From Heliopora coerulea (lineage: Eukaryota > Cnidaria > Anthozoa > Scleralcyonacea > Helioporidae), in the NCBI GenBank assembly GCA_030142905.1, contig JASJOG010000045.1, positions 1,342,501 through 1,406,500 of the forward strand: a DNA stretch of 64,000 nt, given 5' to 3'. Under the pieces are notes generated by a model. It did not search any database. It saw nothing but the letters and a program-made list of their open reading frames with translations, and had not been told where the DNA came from. The translations under genes and the position numbers were made by a program. This document shows, piece after piece, positions 10,691 through 22,972 of this stretch. Each line of letters starts with the position of its first letter. Position 1 is the first letter of the stretch.

Positions 10691-13060
10691 TGTTTGAAAT
10701 GCAGTGGCAATTAAGGGAATTGCTGAGTATCTCTGGATTGCGATGGATGATAATCGAAATCTGACAACAAAGAGGTACAGTTCAGTAGAAAAGCCTTCAT
10801 CTGGGGAAGATATGTCATCACAAGTTCTTAGTGAGCCAGCCTCAGTTGTTGTCTCGAAAGAAGTTGAGTTTGGTCAGTGGGTACGCTGTCTACTGGCGAC
10901 CATCTGTTTACTGGTTTGTTGGTCAAGCCTTGGAAAAGGAGACAGATGAGCAAGTCATGATGGAATTGATTCACCAAACAGCAGCAGGAGCGAACACCTA
11001 TAACAGTTTCGTCCTCCAGATGTTCGATGGTGAAGTGGACCAATGAGGATTTTGACCGTATAGAGGAAGCTTTCAATGAATATGTTACAATATAACAAGA
11101 GACATGTAAAAAAATGTGCTGGCTGCACGCAGGCAACTAGATGTTAAGTGGAATTTTAGCATAATTATACCTATTCCATACCTATTGACCAGTGGTCACG
11201 CGAGTCACATTTTTATGTAACTCAAGTCACATTAAAGTCGTAACATTATTTATTCATCCAAAAAATGATTTTGGTAAAATTTCTCTTGAGTGTGATAGTA
11301 TCATGTCTAACTATATGTCTTATGAAGATTAGAATTAAATAAAATTAATATTTCGCCAGGAAAATCGATAAGAATCCTATTAGGTCAAACTTTCTCATTC
11401 TTGGCTGTCACGCGAGTCACATGACAATAAGTCATCATATCGAAGGCTTTAAATAGAATTGTTAGGGATTAAATATATCAACTTGAATACCTCCCCAAGG
11501 GCTTCTTTATATAAAGCAAGCTTGCGTTTTGCTAAATCAGAAGTGGGAGAAAAAAACCTTTTTAACCCTAAAATTTTGTGACTTGGTCACGCGAGTCACC
11601 ATGGAATGGCTGATAAATGGCTGCCTTGGGGTGAAAGGGTCAATCTGTCATAAATGCTTCTGACCCTACATGTATAATAGGAGTTACACCCATAACTTTC
11701 TGTACATTATATTGTAATAACTGTATGGTTAATTGCTGAGTTCATCTTATTAGTCAGTGTTTACGATAAATAATGAGCGGTTCTTCAAGCAAATCTGATC
11801 TCCCATATGTGGCAAGAAGATACAAGGGTTAGCATTCATGGCCGTCGACAATGGGCCCAAGATTAAGAGACCCATTGCCAACAGCGGTGCATTACGGCGA
11901 CGAAAAAATGCAAGAACAAGTGCATGTGCAGGATTTTGCTAAAAGAGAGGCAGTATTCAAGAGGTATCCGCAAAGGTCTGCATCCTTGCAATGCAGTAGA
12001 TAAGGGTCGACAGTCAAGCATGCGTAAAGCTTATCCTTAGTCCTGAGGCTGTTATTGAATAGGTCGTAATAAGGCTTTCAATTTAGTAACGTAGCGTTCA
12101 GCCAAAACCTGAAAATGACGTCATAATTACCTCACACCTTTGCCCGTTTTCTTTTTCACCAACAGTTTCCAAACCTCCCCCGAAAAAATTGAAATTTTTC
12201 AAAAATTTGTAAACAACGTCCAAAACAATTTTTCTGTGATTTAATATCATTACTGTGATATGATTTCATTCATCTGGTGACATCATCCAGAAAATTAAGT
12301 CATTGTTGCTATAGCCGAGACACGATTTTTAGCATTGTTTTCTTGAAAACCTTAGAAAATATACCGAAACTTTTAGTATGCTATTTCACCTCCATAGCAG
12401 CATTTGTCAGTCTATGCGGCCATTCGCACACGTGCCAAACATTTCTATGTCGTTAACATTGACCAGACCGCTTTGCGGGTAAACAGATCTGATGACCTGC
12501 TAGCTTTATGGTTGCCACGAGCATTTATCAATTGTGATTATTTTTTAAAAGAAGCATATTGCCTCATTGTCATCCAGAAAGATATGCATTCAAACTAGTT
12601 ATGTTCTCGATTTCTCTTTCCATGAGTTGCGAAAACCTTTATCTCATAATATCTCATATCCAGTCAGTGAAAACGTTACTCACTACAACACAGCCTTGCT
12701 AGCTTGTACATTCTATTTTCCATACACTCTGCATCTGTGAATCACCCTCTAAGCACCTTTGATCATAACTGTTCTACTATTTATGGCAAAGATAATGCCT
12801 TGCTTGAGCTCTCACATGTATAGGTGTATTTCCTCGTTGATGTGTTCTTTTTAGCATTTTCAAGTACAGATGTATGTGCGTGTGGGAGGGGTATGTGTGT
12901 TACCGTGTATGTTTACGTATGAGAATTATGGGTATTATATGGATTATTTGTATGATATACGGATTATTTGTGCAGTTATATACAGTACATTTGACATTTT
13001 TTTATTCAATAAGATTAATATCCTAGTGATAATGTCCTAACAAAGCTGGTCATTTTCTAG
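10691..13060. other. No gene recognised; contains a thrice-repeated 13-mer
   Basis: Short ORFs in 10704-11136 show no recognisable motif. The stretch contains three scattered copies of TCACGCGAGTCAC (listed separately). Nothing else was recognised. Confidence 0.45.
11196..11599. repeat. Three dispersed copies of TCACGCGAGTCAC
   Basis: The 13-mer occurs exactly at 11196-11208, 11408-11420 and 11587-11599, all in the same orientation and about 180-210 bp apart. Its halves GTGAC/GTCAC make it partly self-complementary. The spacing suggests decayed long-unit tandem repeats or a bound site. Function is unknown. Confidence 0.7.
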
Positions 13061-13248
13061 GTGATTTCGCTGTGCTGGTTTCTTCAGGAATGACGGTGAA
13101 ACAAGCCATACTCACAAACTTTCTTTCCGCTTGCTCATGATTCATTGGTCTTGTTATTGGGATTCTAATAGGTCAAACAGAAAAGGGAAATCAGTGGGTG
13201 TTTGCTCTGATGGGAGGAATGTTCTTATACATTGCGTTGGTCGACATG
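13061..13248 (+). pseudogene. Stray ZIP zinc-transporter exon with in-frame stop
   Basis: Preceded by TTTTCTAG (acceptor) and followed by GTACGT (donor), this 188-nt exon has exactly the length and phase of exon 9 of the ZIP gene on the other strand (33356-33543). It encodes [20 protein letters not shown], then LSACS, a TGA at 13138-13140 where exon 9 has Cys, and continues FIGLVIGILIG and GGMFLYIALVDM. It is diverged from exon 9 and so derives from a paralogue. No companion exons (HELPHE before it, LPEL after it) were found nearby. It is either a relic or part of a decayed gene. Confidence 0.8.
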
Positions 13249-14564
13249 GTACGTATACCAGCTGTGCCTTTTTTAAGGAATTTTCACTGGGGGGGGGGTG
13301 GGGGGTGGGGGGGCAAAAGTAAAAATTGCTCTGAAATATGGGATGTCAAATTTGCGGCTAGCGTAGCCCGTCCACCTGAGTGGTGCGAGTTGGGGAGGTT
13401 AGGAATTTGTAGAAAACTTCCTCTTAAAGGGGCTCCTGGGGGGGGGGCAAATTTTTCTTATTAGATGTCTGTATGAGATGCATTTTGGTGTATTTTCAGT
13501 TCAAAATCTGCAGAAAAAAAAAAGGAAAAAACACATTTTGGGGAATCTTAATGAAACTGATTTAGTGACTGCGGCATGGAGAGATGCGGGGAAAAATGAA
13601 AAATTATTCGTGGAAAAAATGAGATAGGGTTTGATTTCATCAGGCTAGTTCATACAATAAATTTTGTTTTTTTTGAATGAATAGAAGAACTGATCAATCA
13701 ACATTCATCAGCAAATCAGAACTTAAGGAAATTTTCCCTTGTTTTGCAAACGTGGAAAATTAAACAGCAAATAATTTTCCCAATTCCCAGGGGCAGACGT
13801 ACGGCGGCTAGGGGGGTAAATCCAATCACTGGGGGGTATTTGCCCCCCCGATATATAGTTAAAAAAGGCCCTGTATATCAGAGTTCTCTTAACAATGAGG
13901 GAACCACCGAAACTTAAGAGAAATGCCGACATTTCGAGCATAGGCTTCTCGCCGGAGTGGAAGGCCTGAAACTCCGACGAGTGGGATACCGCACCGTTAA
14001 ATGTTTGATCTCACGTTAACCACCATGTTTGTTTACACGTTTAGAACTCGCACAGTAGTAGGGTTACAGTACATTTTATACGGGCCTTTTCAATGAATAT
14101 ACTTAATTCTCGGTAACTTTCATTATAATCATCTCGAAGGTTTTCCCTACCAAACTTAACAATCTGGGACCAACAGCATACTGACTGGGCATTAATTTCG
14201 TAAAATCTAGACCGTTCGGCAAACAATAAGCGTGAGTAATTTTGCGTGAGGACCAAAAACAAGCTCGGTCTTACACTAGGTCTTATAACTTAAATAATTT
14301 TAGAAAAAGGTATTCACACACTGATTGAGAAAGAAAATTCAGTAGTCACAGGAAATCTACTGAAAATGCGGTAAATTGAATTCTACTTTGACCTTTATCT
14401 AGGTAACAACTTACTCGTGTACATTGGCTTGACAAAAAATTGACCTGACATTTTGTTGAAAGCAAGTAGAAAAACTAAAACGTTTACAATCGTACTTCCA
14501 CAAGGCATTTAATATTTGATCGTTAGTGGTAATTTACACAAAGGTCCTTGTTGGTGATGGGATT
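13249..14564. other. No gene; G-rich hAT-like end
   Basis: G-runs at 13289-13313 and 13436-13447. A CAGGGGCAGACGTACGGC block near 13789, followed by GGGGGG tracts, resembles the terminus of hAT-type transposons. A possible opposite end, GCATACGCTACTG, lies near 14729-14741, but the ends do not match well and no 8-bp duplication was found. Confidence 0.35.
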
Positions 14565-14670
14565 GTCCAGGTCACCAACCGTCTTTCTCAAGACTGTACT
14601 AACCTGAACGATCTACCATCACCAACATTTACCGATTCTCCGGGGTTCATACCATTTCCTTTATTACACA
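14565..14670 (+). repeat. Second copy of the 4340-4445 repeat block
   Basis: Shares GTCTTTCTCAAGACT, ACTAACCTG.ACGATC and the end ATTCTCC.GGTTCA.ACCATT with the block at 4355-4440. The hammerhead core is missing here, so it is a truncated copy of the same family. Confidence 0.65.
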
Positions 14671-15774
14671 AATGTGTACTTTAGAATTCGAAGCATGATT
14701 CACAGGCTTTAGGGGACTGCTCCCCCATTGCATACGCTACTGACAGTTATATAAAAGTGTTATCTATTGTGGGTAGGAATGTACCTAGCCACCCAACACC
14801 CAAACCTCATTCTGACATCGCCCTGAAGGAGGAACGAATTAATGTAACCCAGAGGCCCCAGATTCTTTGTTGCGCCACCGATGTATGTACTGTATGTGTC
14901 GTCTTGCGAAAGCTCAAAACTTTTGTTTAGTGTATAGACTGTCCAACCTAAGGACCTCAGTAAATCGGGATTTTGCTAGGGGTATCTAAGGGCATGTTCT
15001 CCAAGAAAATTTTGAAATCTTGACGTCTTGAAAATCATTTCTAGTAATCCCAGACGACAATTTCCGTCAAAAATGATGGGTAAATTGATGATCATTTTGC
15101 ACTTTTTTTAAAAAATAATGCCACTGCAGGGAAAGACAAAGTGTTGTAATTTCTTAGATTGAGACATATTCATGTAGACGATTTTCGACCAATTGGGTAT
15201 TACTGACTTATTAAAAGGCAACCAGTCTAATTTAGTTCGCGTTCATTTTGTCTACTTGTTTACCACTGGCGTCATTTTTAACCAGGTCTCCGAAGGATAT
15301 CTGCACTGTTAGAATTTGACGAAGATATCTTCCTAGGCTTCTTGTTCCTTGAAGCAGATGTCAAATCGGGATTTTTCTATCCCGACGGCATATTGTTCAG
15401 GATTCGAAATTTTCACGCAAAATTGGGATAGTTCCGACGAAATCGGGATAGTTGGACAGTCTGGGTGTAGATCTTCATGTCACGTCCCGTTTTTTAAACA
15501 TTCTTTAAGGCTGGTGACAGCCGTTTAAAATGCTTAAAATTCTGGGAATGCTGTTTTAGAACAGTGGCAGAATTTCTCCAGAAACGCAAACTTGTTTTCC
15601 CTATGGCAAATATGAGCTTTCGTTTCCACCAATCATTGGTGGACTTTTAGTCCACGTGATAACTTATGGAAAATTTGACATTAACACTCGGTCACGTAAA
15701 GTGCTGTCTCTGAAGTGTAAGCAAATATTCGAGTTTCGGAATCATAGAACTTAGGACTCGGCGTGGACCAGCTG
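14671..15774. other. No gene recognised
   Basis: About 1.1 kb without recognisable coding or repeat structure, apart from two phrases around AATCGGGATTTT (14965 and 15366) and AATCGGGATAGTT (near 15442). Confidence 0.4.
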
Positions 15775-15832
15775 CGAAAAAAGCAACTCTTAGACCTCCG
15801 GCAAGGAATCGAACCCGCAATCCTGCGAATCT
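15775..15832 (-). repeat. tRNA-like (SINE-type) target of the hAT insertion
   Basis: On the minus strand the flank reads GATTGCGGGTTCGATTCC, a good RNA polymerase III B box (GGTTCGANTCC) in a tRNA-like context. The hAT element inserted just beyond it; the other half resumes at 20396. A full tRNA cloverleaf was not demonstrated. Confidence 0.4.
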
Positions 15833-15840
15833 TGTGCGGT
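15833..15840. repeat. hAT target-site duplication, left copy
   Basis: TGTGCGGT, identical to 20388-20395 on the other side of the element. Confidence 0.95.
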
Positions 15841-18800
15841 CATGGGCGTACGGGCCTAATCTTGTTTGGGGGGGGCACAGTATTGGTTTGCCCAATCGCT
15901 TTGCGTTATGTTACACAGTACACATATACAACTTTGTTCGAGATTTTGTATGTGCTTTTATAAACAATTGAGTATGATTGTGTAAAGGCTGCTTTAGGAG
16001 AAGTTTAACCGAAATGTCTAGAAACACTAAGACAAAAACTAAGAACAATGTTCAATGTTTCTGCAATATTGATTCATAATCTTCGCAAACTCTTAAAGTT
16101 CAAATTTGTATACATTAAATACGTTCTACATAGATATACACGGTCTGTATCAATCATTTTCATTCCCCGTTGGATGAAATACATCGATAGAAAATCAGAA
16201 AAAATATGATTTCCGATTTTTCCGCTGCCCAAAAATGTCAATGATTTTGTCAACGTTCCTCATCACACGATTGGTAAAGGCTCTTTCAATGTTTAAAACT
16301 GCAAGGCAGTTAAGTCGACTTTGCGCCAATGTGTTTCGAGTGTATGTCTTCAGCCTTCGAAGACAACTGAACGAACGCTCGGCTGAGCACGACGTAGGCG
16401 GAATCACAGCTAAGATCTTGCACAGGCGAAAAAATGTTGGCAAAATCATGTCGAGCTTCTTCACGGACATGAATTTTGCCAATAGAATAGGTGTTCGCTT
16501 CGTTTCACAAGCAGACTGTAAAAGGAAATTGGAGAATATAGCCTTTTCTGCTTGAATTAAATCTTTGTCTAATTCATAAAACTTAGCAACTTTGTCCTCG
16601 CTATCTTCTGACGGCTTCTTGCTCAATACCACATCACCGAGAGCGCACAAAATATCCTGGTCATCCACAGTGAATCGTTCTTTGATTTCCTCGATAACTA
16701 TGTCTAAAGCTACGAAATACGTGTTCACTCGATGGTGATCAATGGCTGTCGTGTGGCGAATGTGACCTTCAGATGATTCTGCAACAAGAGCTTGAAGGCG
16801 TGTCGATGGCTGGCGAATTCTTGGCAAAGTTGCCTCCTTGAACGAGAATTTGGTATCTCTTGTTACGTGCTTTATTTTGTTGCCAGTGAGTTCCGCCATT
16901 TACCACACAGTATCGAAGCTTTTGTCGTTTCGGCAACCTTGAAGAGCATTAACTGTTCCGTCTGCGGTTTTACGGGCACTGATAACATCCATAGTGCTAC
17001 GTTGTAAATACCTCCATAGGGCATTTACGTTTGACAATATTATTTTGAGAATAACAAGGCATAAGACGAAGTCAAAATCGCAAATGGCATTAAGCAATGA
17101 ATTCGCGTCCGATGATGTTTTTGCATCTTTAACATCTGTCAATTCAAGCAATGCTTTGGTAATACTTTCAACTTGTCGAATAACAGCATTAACTGACTCG
17201 TAACGACACGACCACCTTGTTTCACTTTGGGATTTCAATGTGAGTTTTGGCTCGCTGTCAACACGAACGTCACCAAAAAGGGCATGTCGCTTAGGGCTAG
17301 CCTCCAAATACGTGAAGATGGATTGCACAGTCCCTAACGCATTTCGTAGTGGTTCGATTTCGGAGAGGGCAGCCTGGAAGGCTAAGTTTAACTTGTGTGC
17401 GTGACAGTGAACGTAGATAGCCTGAGGGCTATCTCCTTTGACTCGAATGGCTAGCCCTTTATGGACACCAGACATGTTGCTAGCGCCATCATAGCACTGC
17501 CCAACGATATTTACAATCTCCAGCTTCAATTTGTCAAGAAATTTCTTAATCAACTCATACAGGGCAAGTCCTTCTGTGCATTTGGTATCATAGAAACCAA
17601 CAAAGACTTCCTTTGTAACACCATCTTTCAGGTAGCGAAGGCAGACGGACACTTGCTCTGTACGACTGATGTCAGACGTTTCATCGACTATTATACCAAT
17701 TTCTTTACATTCCCGTGCTTCATCGGATATTTCTTCCAGCACTAAATCACCTACCAACTCCAGAATCTCGTTTTGAATCAAGGGTGATGTCCACTGACTA
17801 TGCTTCTTAAGTTGATCTTCGAGTTTATCTTTAAACCAAGAAATATCTTTACTTCGAAAGTGCAACAACTCAATAAAGTTACCTCGGTTGACATCAGATT
17901 CCTCTGCGATGTTACTTCTGTCTTCTTCGTGCCCTCGCTGTGCTCTATTTTGTTGTGCAGTAAATACTAGAGATTCAATAATGATTTTCATGTATTGTGT
18001 GTTCGCTTTTACTGTGTCTTTATGATGAGAATCAAGTAGGTCGATGACTGATTGCCCGCTACAAACAGTTTTTGAAAAGATCCACTTCGTCATTGCCATT
18101 GTGTGGCACTTGCTTTTTGCGTGTTTATTGAGTCTCTCAGGTTTTTTCCAATCGCTGAATGAGAAATTACTTTCATTCATAAATTTTTGACATGCCCAAC
18201 AAATGGCGTGATTTTCCTCTTGTTCAAAACTGAGCCAGGGGTGTTCCTTGAACCATTTCGCCTGGAAATCACGAATCTTTTTACCATAGCTTCGAGGTGC
18301 GTATTGTTTCCGTACAGGCTGATTTGGAAAATCTGATAACGGAGTTTTCACCAGATTTATGTTTCCTTTCGATGATACAGCTTTAACAGTTTTAGCCAGT
18401 CCTTCTTTATCAGGCAAATCCGGATTTTCGTCAATCATTAAACTGTCGTTTTCGTCTCCACTGTCATCTTCAACTTCAAAAGCAGGGTCGTTCTGTAAAC
18501 TCAGATCAACAGTCACAGCTCCCTTTCCTTTATCAGGCAATTGCAAATCAGGATATTCGTCAATTGGCGTCACGCTTTCATTGTCATTTTCACCGTCATC
18601 TTTAACTACAGAACCAGTGTTTCTGTGTAAATTTGGGCTGTCGGTAATGGCTTCGGCATTTGCCAGCATATCGGTATTTTCACCTGGATTGATGGTCTCA
18701 TCGAGATAACTCTTTTCAGGGTAAGCAGGCTGAACAACAACCGCGTCGCTTGGTTCAGTATCTTTAGAACTACGAGATGCATCAGATGTTGCTGGATTAC

Positions 18801-20387
18801 TTAATTTGGTACGTTTGAACGAAGAAGCTAAAGTAGGTTGTGCGTATGATGCTACAGGTGTAAACTTAACATTTTTTAAGCCAGGATGAGAAACTTCGGC
18901 ATGTTTTTTCCCAAGGTCAGAATCTATTTCCCCGTTACAGATTGAACACCTAACACGAAACCGATAGTGCCGTTTTCTCTTCTTCTGTGAAGGTGTAGAC
19001 ATTTTTGGTAATGGCAAGGCTGTTTTTGATTGTTGGATTCTGGAACAACGACAAACATGCAAACGTATAAATAGTCACATTTTAGTGCTGCAAGCTCTTC
19101 TTTGTCTATAATTAGTTGCCTAAGTTCGAGGAAGAATGTAAATATCCAGACTTAATAGTAATAGGTTTTATTTGTTTTGTGTAAGTCTGTCATAATAACA
19201 AATATTCGTTAATAATGGTCATATTCCAGACTATCTGCTGAACTACATTCTACAAAAAGAAAAATTGCACGGCTTTTATAAAAGTTTTAGCACTTAGGAT
19301 TATCGTCAAGCTATTTAGCAGTGTTAACACAATCAGTTTAATAAGCGGTTAACAAACTAAAGAGATGCAACACGACCCATTTTATCAGTAGAATTGAATG
19401 CTTATAATCGCGCAATAAAATTGGGTGCATAAGTGCATTTATTACGAGATGCTGTTGAAATAGATGAAACTATATTTGCAACAAAAACGGATAAATTTAC
19501 TGAATTAGTAACAGTTCAGATATCACCGGAATAGTAAGATTCTGTATTGCATAGTATCAGTATAAGATCCGTTTCAATGACGGTTTCAAATGTCGCTCTA
19601 AAGAAAAGTCGTGTCGAATGCATTAAATACAACAGTCCATAGATAATGTAGAAACTTATCTCATTATCTATTGTGTTGAATACATACAACACGTCTTAAA
19701 AGCGACGTTTCACTACGATCATCACTAAGGTACAGTTTAATCACCGTGGTTTAATACAACTTCGTTGCATATAAGGCATAAAGGCAGCCTGCAATAATAT
19801 AATCTATTCAGTCTACAGTAACCTGATAACACGCGAAAAAATGTAATCGTAAGATTTTCTTATTTCAGTATTTCTGACATGTTGCTATCTTCTAGAATGT
19901 AGACTCTACAACGCGCGGAAGAGGCTAGCACATATTCATATTTGCAAATCTAATTGTTGTCTTAGCCATGGCCGTGTAAAGAAAATAGAATTAAAAAATC
20001 ACATATACCTTTTCTAATAGCAAAGATGCTTGCTGAAATAATAATCGCAAAATGTTTATTTTTTCGTGCAGCTTGTCTTTTGCTAACTCGTTTACAAATT
20101 TCGCGTGGAAGACAACGAGCCCGCAAAACAGCCATAAGCCATCATCATTCATATACAGGTGTACTTCCTATATGACAAAATATATTAAAGGCAATTAATA
20201 TTGGCATTATTCTATTTAATTATTCATTGTAGTCCGCGGTTCTTTTAAGTTTCTAAGTATATCTTTTATCAACTTTGATGGGAGTTATGTTTTGCCCGAA
20301 TGACACATGGATTTCAGCTCAATTGTCCAACCGCAAAATTTTTGGGGGGCCTGCGCCCCCCGTGCCCCCCCGGCCGATACGCCTATG
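15841..20387 (-). mobile_element. hAT DNA transposon, nearly intact
   Basis: An exact 8-bp target duplication TGTGCGGT lies at 15833-15840 and 20388-20395. The element's ends are CATGGGCGTACGGGCC on the left and, read inward, CATAGGCGTATCGGCC on the right, each followed by a G-run and GGCAC. The 4547-bp interior carries one long transposase frame on the minus strand (16195-19062) with a single stop. About 1.3 kb upstream of the transposase is non-coding. The perfect duplication and almost open frame imply a fairly recent insertion. Confidence 0.95.
16195..19062 (-). pseudogene. hAT transposase (ZMYM1-like), one in-frame stop
   Basis: A 956-codon frame; the likely start is the Met at 19002 (MSTPSQKKRKRHYRF), though an upstream Met at 19062 is open. 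A basic N-terminus and acidic low-complexity region are followed by a TTF-type zinc finger (FKEHPWLSFEQ, ICWACQKFM, CHTMAM). The DUF4371/RNase H-like core has GIIVDETSDISRTEQVS (first Asp) and GQCYDGASNMSGVHKG (second Asp), then VHCHAHKLNLA. The hATC dimerisation region has SCSAERSFSCLRRLKTYTRN (catalytic Glu) and LAVLNIERAF near the end. TAA at 16900-16902 splits it (DTVW, stop, MAELTG), the only lesion seen. The enzyme would excise and insert the element through its inverted repeats. Confidence 0.9.
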
Positions 20388-20395
20388 TGTGCGGT
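20388..20395. repeat. hAT target-site duplication, right copy
   Basis: TGTGCGGT, identical to 15833-15840. Eight-base duplications are the rule for hAT transposons. Confidence 0.95.
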
Positions 20396-21384
20396 TATGT
20401 CGCATCTGACCTAATAAATACAGAACTCGTGGCAACTTAAGCTGGTCATTGGGATGTGCTTTTTTTTAATTCTATGCAATAGCGTTGTGCATTAAGGGCA
20501 CGGTGTTTAAACTCCCTCCCCCCTCTTCCCAACCCTCATTACTACCACAAATGTCAAAAAAGTACGTTCAAAATCCATTAGAAATCCACAAAATAAAGGT
20601 GATATTTGACTTTAACCTTCCTCCATATAATTAATTCCCAACACTAACTCCTCTAACCGAAATATCTGCTCATGCCCGCGCATGAGATTTTTTTATATTA
20701 CCTTGAGAACCATTCTGAAATACAAAATTGAAAATGGACAAGAGGAAGGAAACCATTCCACAATTCGGTAAATTCCTCATATGGTGGGATAATGGTTCGA
20801 AAAAACCGAAGGGGCGAACTCCAGTCGGTCGGTCAACAAATTTTTTGATTGATTTTCCCAGTTCAAGATAATGATAACGTATGAACTATGAGGTGCTGGA
20901 ATATTTCAGATATTTATTCTTCAAAACCTGGGGATCTTTACTGGATTCGTGATTATGTTGTGTATTGACTATTTTGAAGAGGATCTCACAGTCACTTTGT
21001 AACCGATGTTTTCGTAAACAACGGTCTGCTGCGTTTTGGGCTTAGACTTCAGAAGCAGCCACTTTTTAAGTTAGTTGTAATAGATCAAACCTGCTGAACA
21101 TATTTTAGGATTTTAAAGCAGTTCTTGAAAATGTTGCGATCCTAGGTCAGTATGGATTTCATACACCGGCTGTAAGCTGGTTGGCCCAGAGCAGGAAATC
21201 ATCGTGCACTGAATAAACTTCCCAGGACTAAATGTTAACATCCACCCAAAATTCGAATTAATTGATACTTAGTTTTTAAAAGATCATTCGTGAACTCTAA
21301 CAACTCAATAAATTATTCTTATCAGTAATATGAGCGAAGTCTAAAAATTCATAACAGTACACAGAAAAGAAAACAATTTTGGTT
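20396..21384. other. No gene recognised
   Basis: Unique-looking sequence with a C-rich patch (20511-20530). No coding motifs or terminal repeats were seen. Confidence 0.4.
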
Positions 21385-21405
21385 TATATTATTATCATTA
21401 TTGTT

Positions 21406-21436
<31 letters not shown>

Positions 21437-21442
21437 CTGTTT
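21385..21442. repeat. (GTT)n microsatellite
   Basis: About a dozen GTT units with flanking ATT/GCT variants, read directly. The asparagine-rich reading on the minus strand is a product of the repeat. Confidence 0.9.
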
Positions 21443-22420
21443 TTGTTTTTAATCTGTTGGCCGAGCTGAAATTCAAACACAGGAGTAATCATCTCTTGCT
21501 TCAGTATAAAAGCATAATAACTTAACAGGAAAGCTGTGAGGTAATAGATAGGTTCTGGGGCTGGTACTCTGAAGTCTGTATATCTTATCCAGGGTATAAG
21601 TGCACTATAGAGAATGGCGCTATCCAGTCTTCGAAGGACCATGATTAAATTTTATCATATGAATAGCACTATTAGGTTCTTGATATGCAGTTCGTCGGAT
21701 AAACTTTATGTTCGGTGTTTAGTAAGCTTCAATCCTGCTGTTTACTCGCGCGAACTTATGCGCTGGATAAGTTGTCCAGGCATCGTACAGCCGGTCCCAG
21801 AACAATTGCTAGGTACTTTTTTTTTGTCGATTTGAAATGTGAATCTGTTTATTCATACTTCATTAACCCTTTCGTGCATAATTTTTTCCCATTTTGTTCT
21901 ATTTTGTTTTTTGCGTTCTTTCATTTGTTCTGTTGCATTATTTTGTTACTGTTCAACAACCGCATGCAGGAAACAGGTAATACACATTTTGCCCTTCATT
22001 ACCAGAAGTTTGAATAATATTCATACAAAAATTCATGTATATTATAACAACGATGATACTGGTGAAGCAATGGGTATATTCCATGGATATTTGCCATTAA
22101 CGCATTTTATGAAGGAAATTTAAGAGTGTCCCTGGGAGTTTGGGTCTAAAAATGTAAGGTTCTTACACCAAAGTTTCCTTTGTCGTATATAAACTTCATT
22201 TCATGTGATTGACTGTGAATGCCAAATATTCGTTGGAGTTAAAAAATAATTGGATATCTCTTTATGACAAAGTCGGTGGAAGGGATTAATTTCGAAGTTC
22301 AAATGTGCCTTGCTGACTGGTCCACGCGGCTTTTTGACTATGCAAGAGAAACGTACTGTTGGTAGCATCTTAGCTGCTTCTGTGATATGGTGCATATGAC
22401 AATAATACCAGGCGTAATTG
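21443..22420. other. No gene recognised
   Basis: Several short ORFs without recognisable motifs. Nothing repetitive stood out. Confidence 0.4.
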
Positions 22421-22483
22421 TTACATAAGGTAAAAAGTTAAAAGGTTGATAACTACCGTGAATGATCTCAAAGAATTCCAATG

Positions 22484-22507
22484 TTTCCTGCCAAGACCCT
22501 TCGTCAG
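22484..22507 (-). ncRNA. Hammerhead-like core, decayed
   Basis: On the minus strand CTGACGA (22501-22507) is followed by a 13-nt segment and GAAAC (GAAA at 22484-22487). It sits just downstream of the GIY-YIG coding region, the expected place in a Penelope terminus. Stem II does not pair well, so activity is doubtful. Confidence 0.4.
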
Positions 22508-22648
22508 GAAAGAAACGTGTTCTGAATTAGTAGTAGCAACTAGAGTAGGTTTTATACAAAAAAGAGTCCTGTGATAAAAAGTTAACCAATGAAATGCGAG
22601 AAAAACAAATCGACGACTAGGTAACGACAAGGAAGTCATTTGCTATTT

Positions 22649-22972
22649 TTAATTTTTGTTTTTTCTTGTCTTGCGGCTATCAATGCCCCCGGAGATGAAT
22701 GAGATGGCAGAGACTTGCATGTCCGAAATAGGATGATTATCGATATTGAAATATCGGGAATTAGACTTGTCAACATCGTTGTTTATTACGGAACGAAGAT
22801 ATTCTGCAAACCTGTCGGAGAGACGTCGGCCCATGTCACTGATGTAGAGTTTATGGCACTTACTCCAGGATATGCAGTAAACAATGTTAGAGGAAGTGCG
22901 TGTGAAAATTATGCCGGATAATAAATTTGAATTTGGATCAAAAAATGACGGTAGTTTCACTAAGAAAAGCAC
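22649..22972 (-). pseudogene. GIY-YIG endonuclease domain of a Penelope-like element
   Basis: The frame reads IVYCISWSKCHKLYISDMGR then RLSDRFAEYLRSVINNDVDK and later HPISDMQVSAISFISGG. It aligns by eye to the Penelope GIY-YIG pattern 'VYxIxCxxCxxxYIGETGR', but the YIG Gly is Ser and the following Glu is Asp, so the nuclease site is altered. The frame stops at 22649. This domain nicks DNA for target-primed reverse transcription in intact elements. Confidence 0.7.

Noticed and set aside
13789..14741. A complete non-autonomous hAT element
   Set aside because: The two G-rich or C-rich ends do not match each other and no 8-bp duplication was found.
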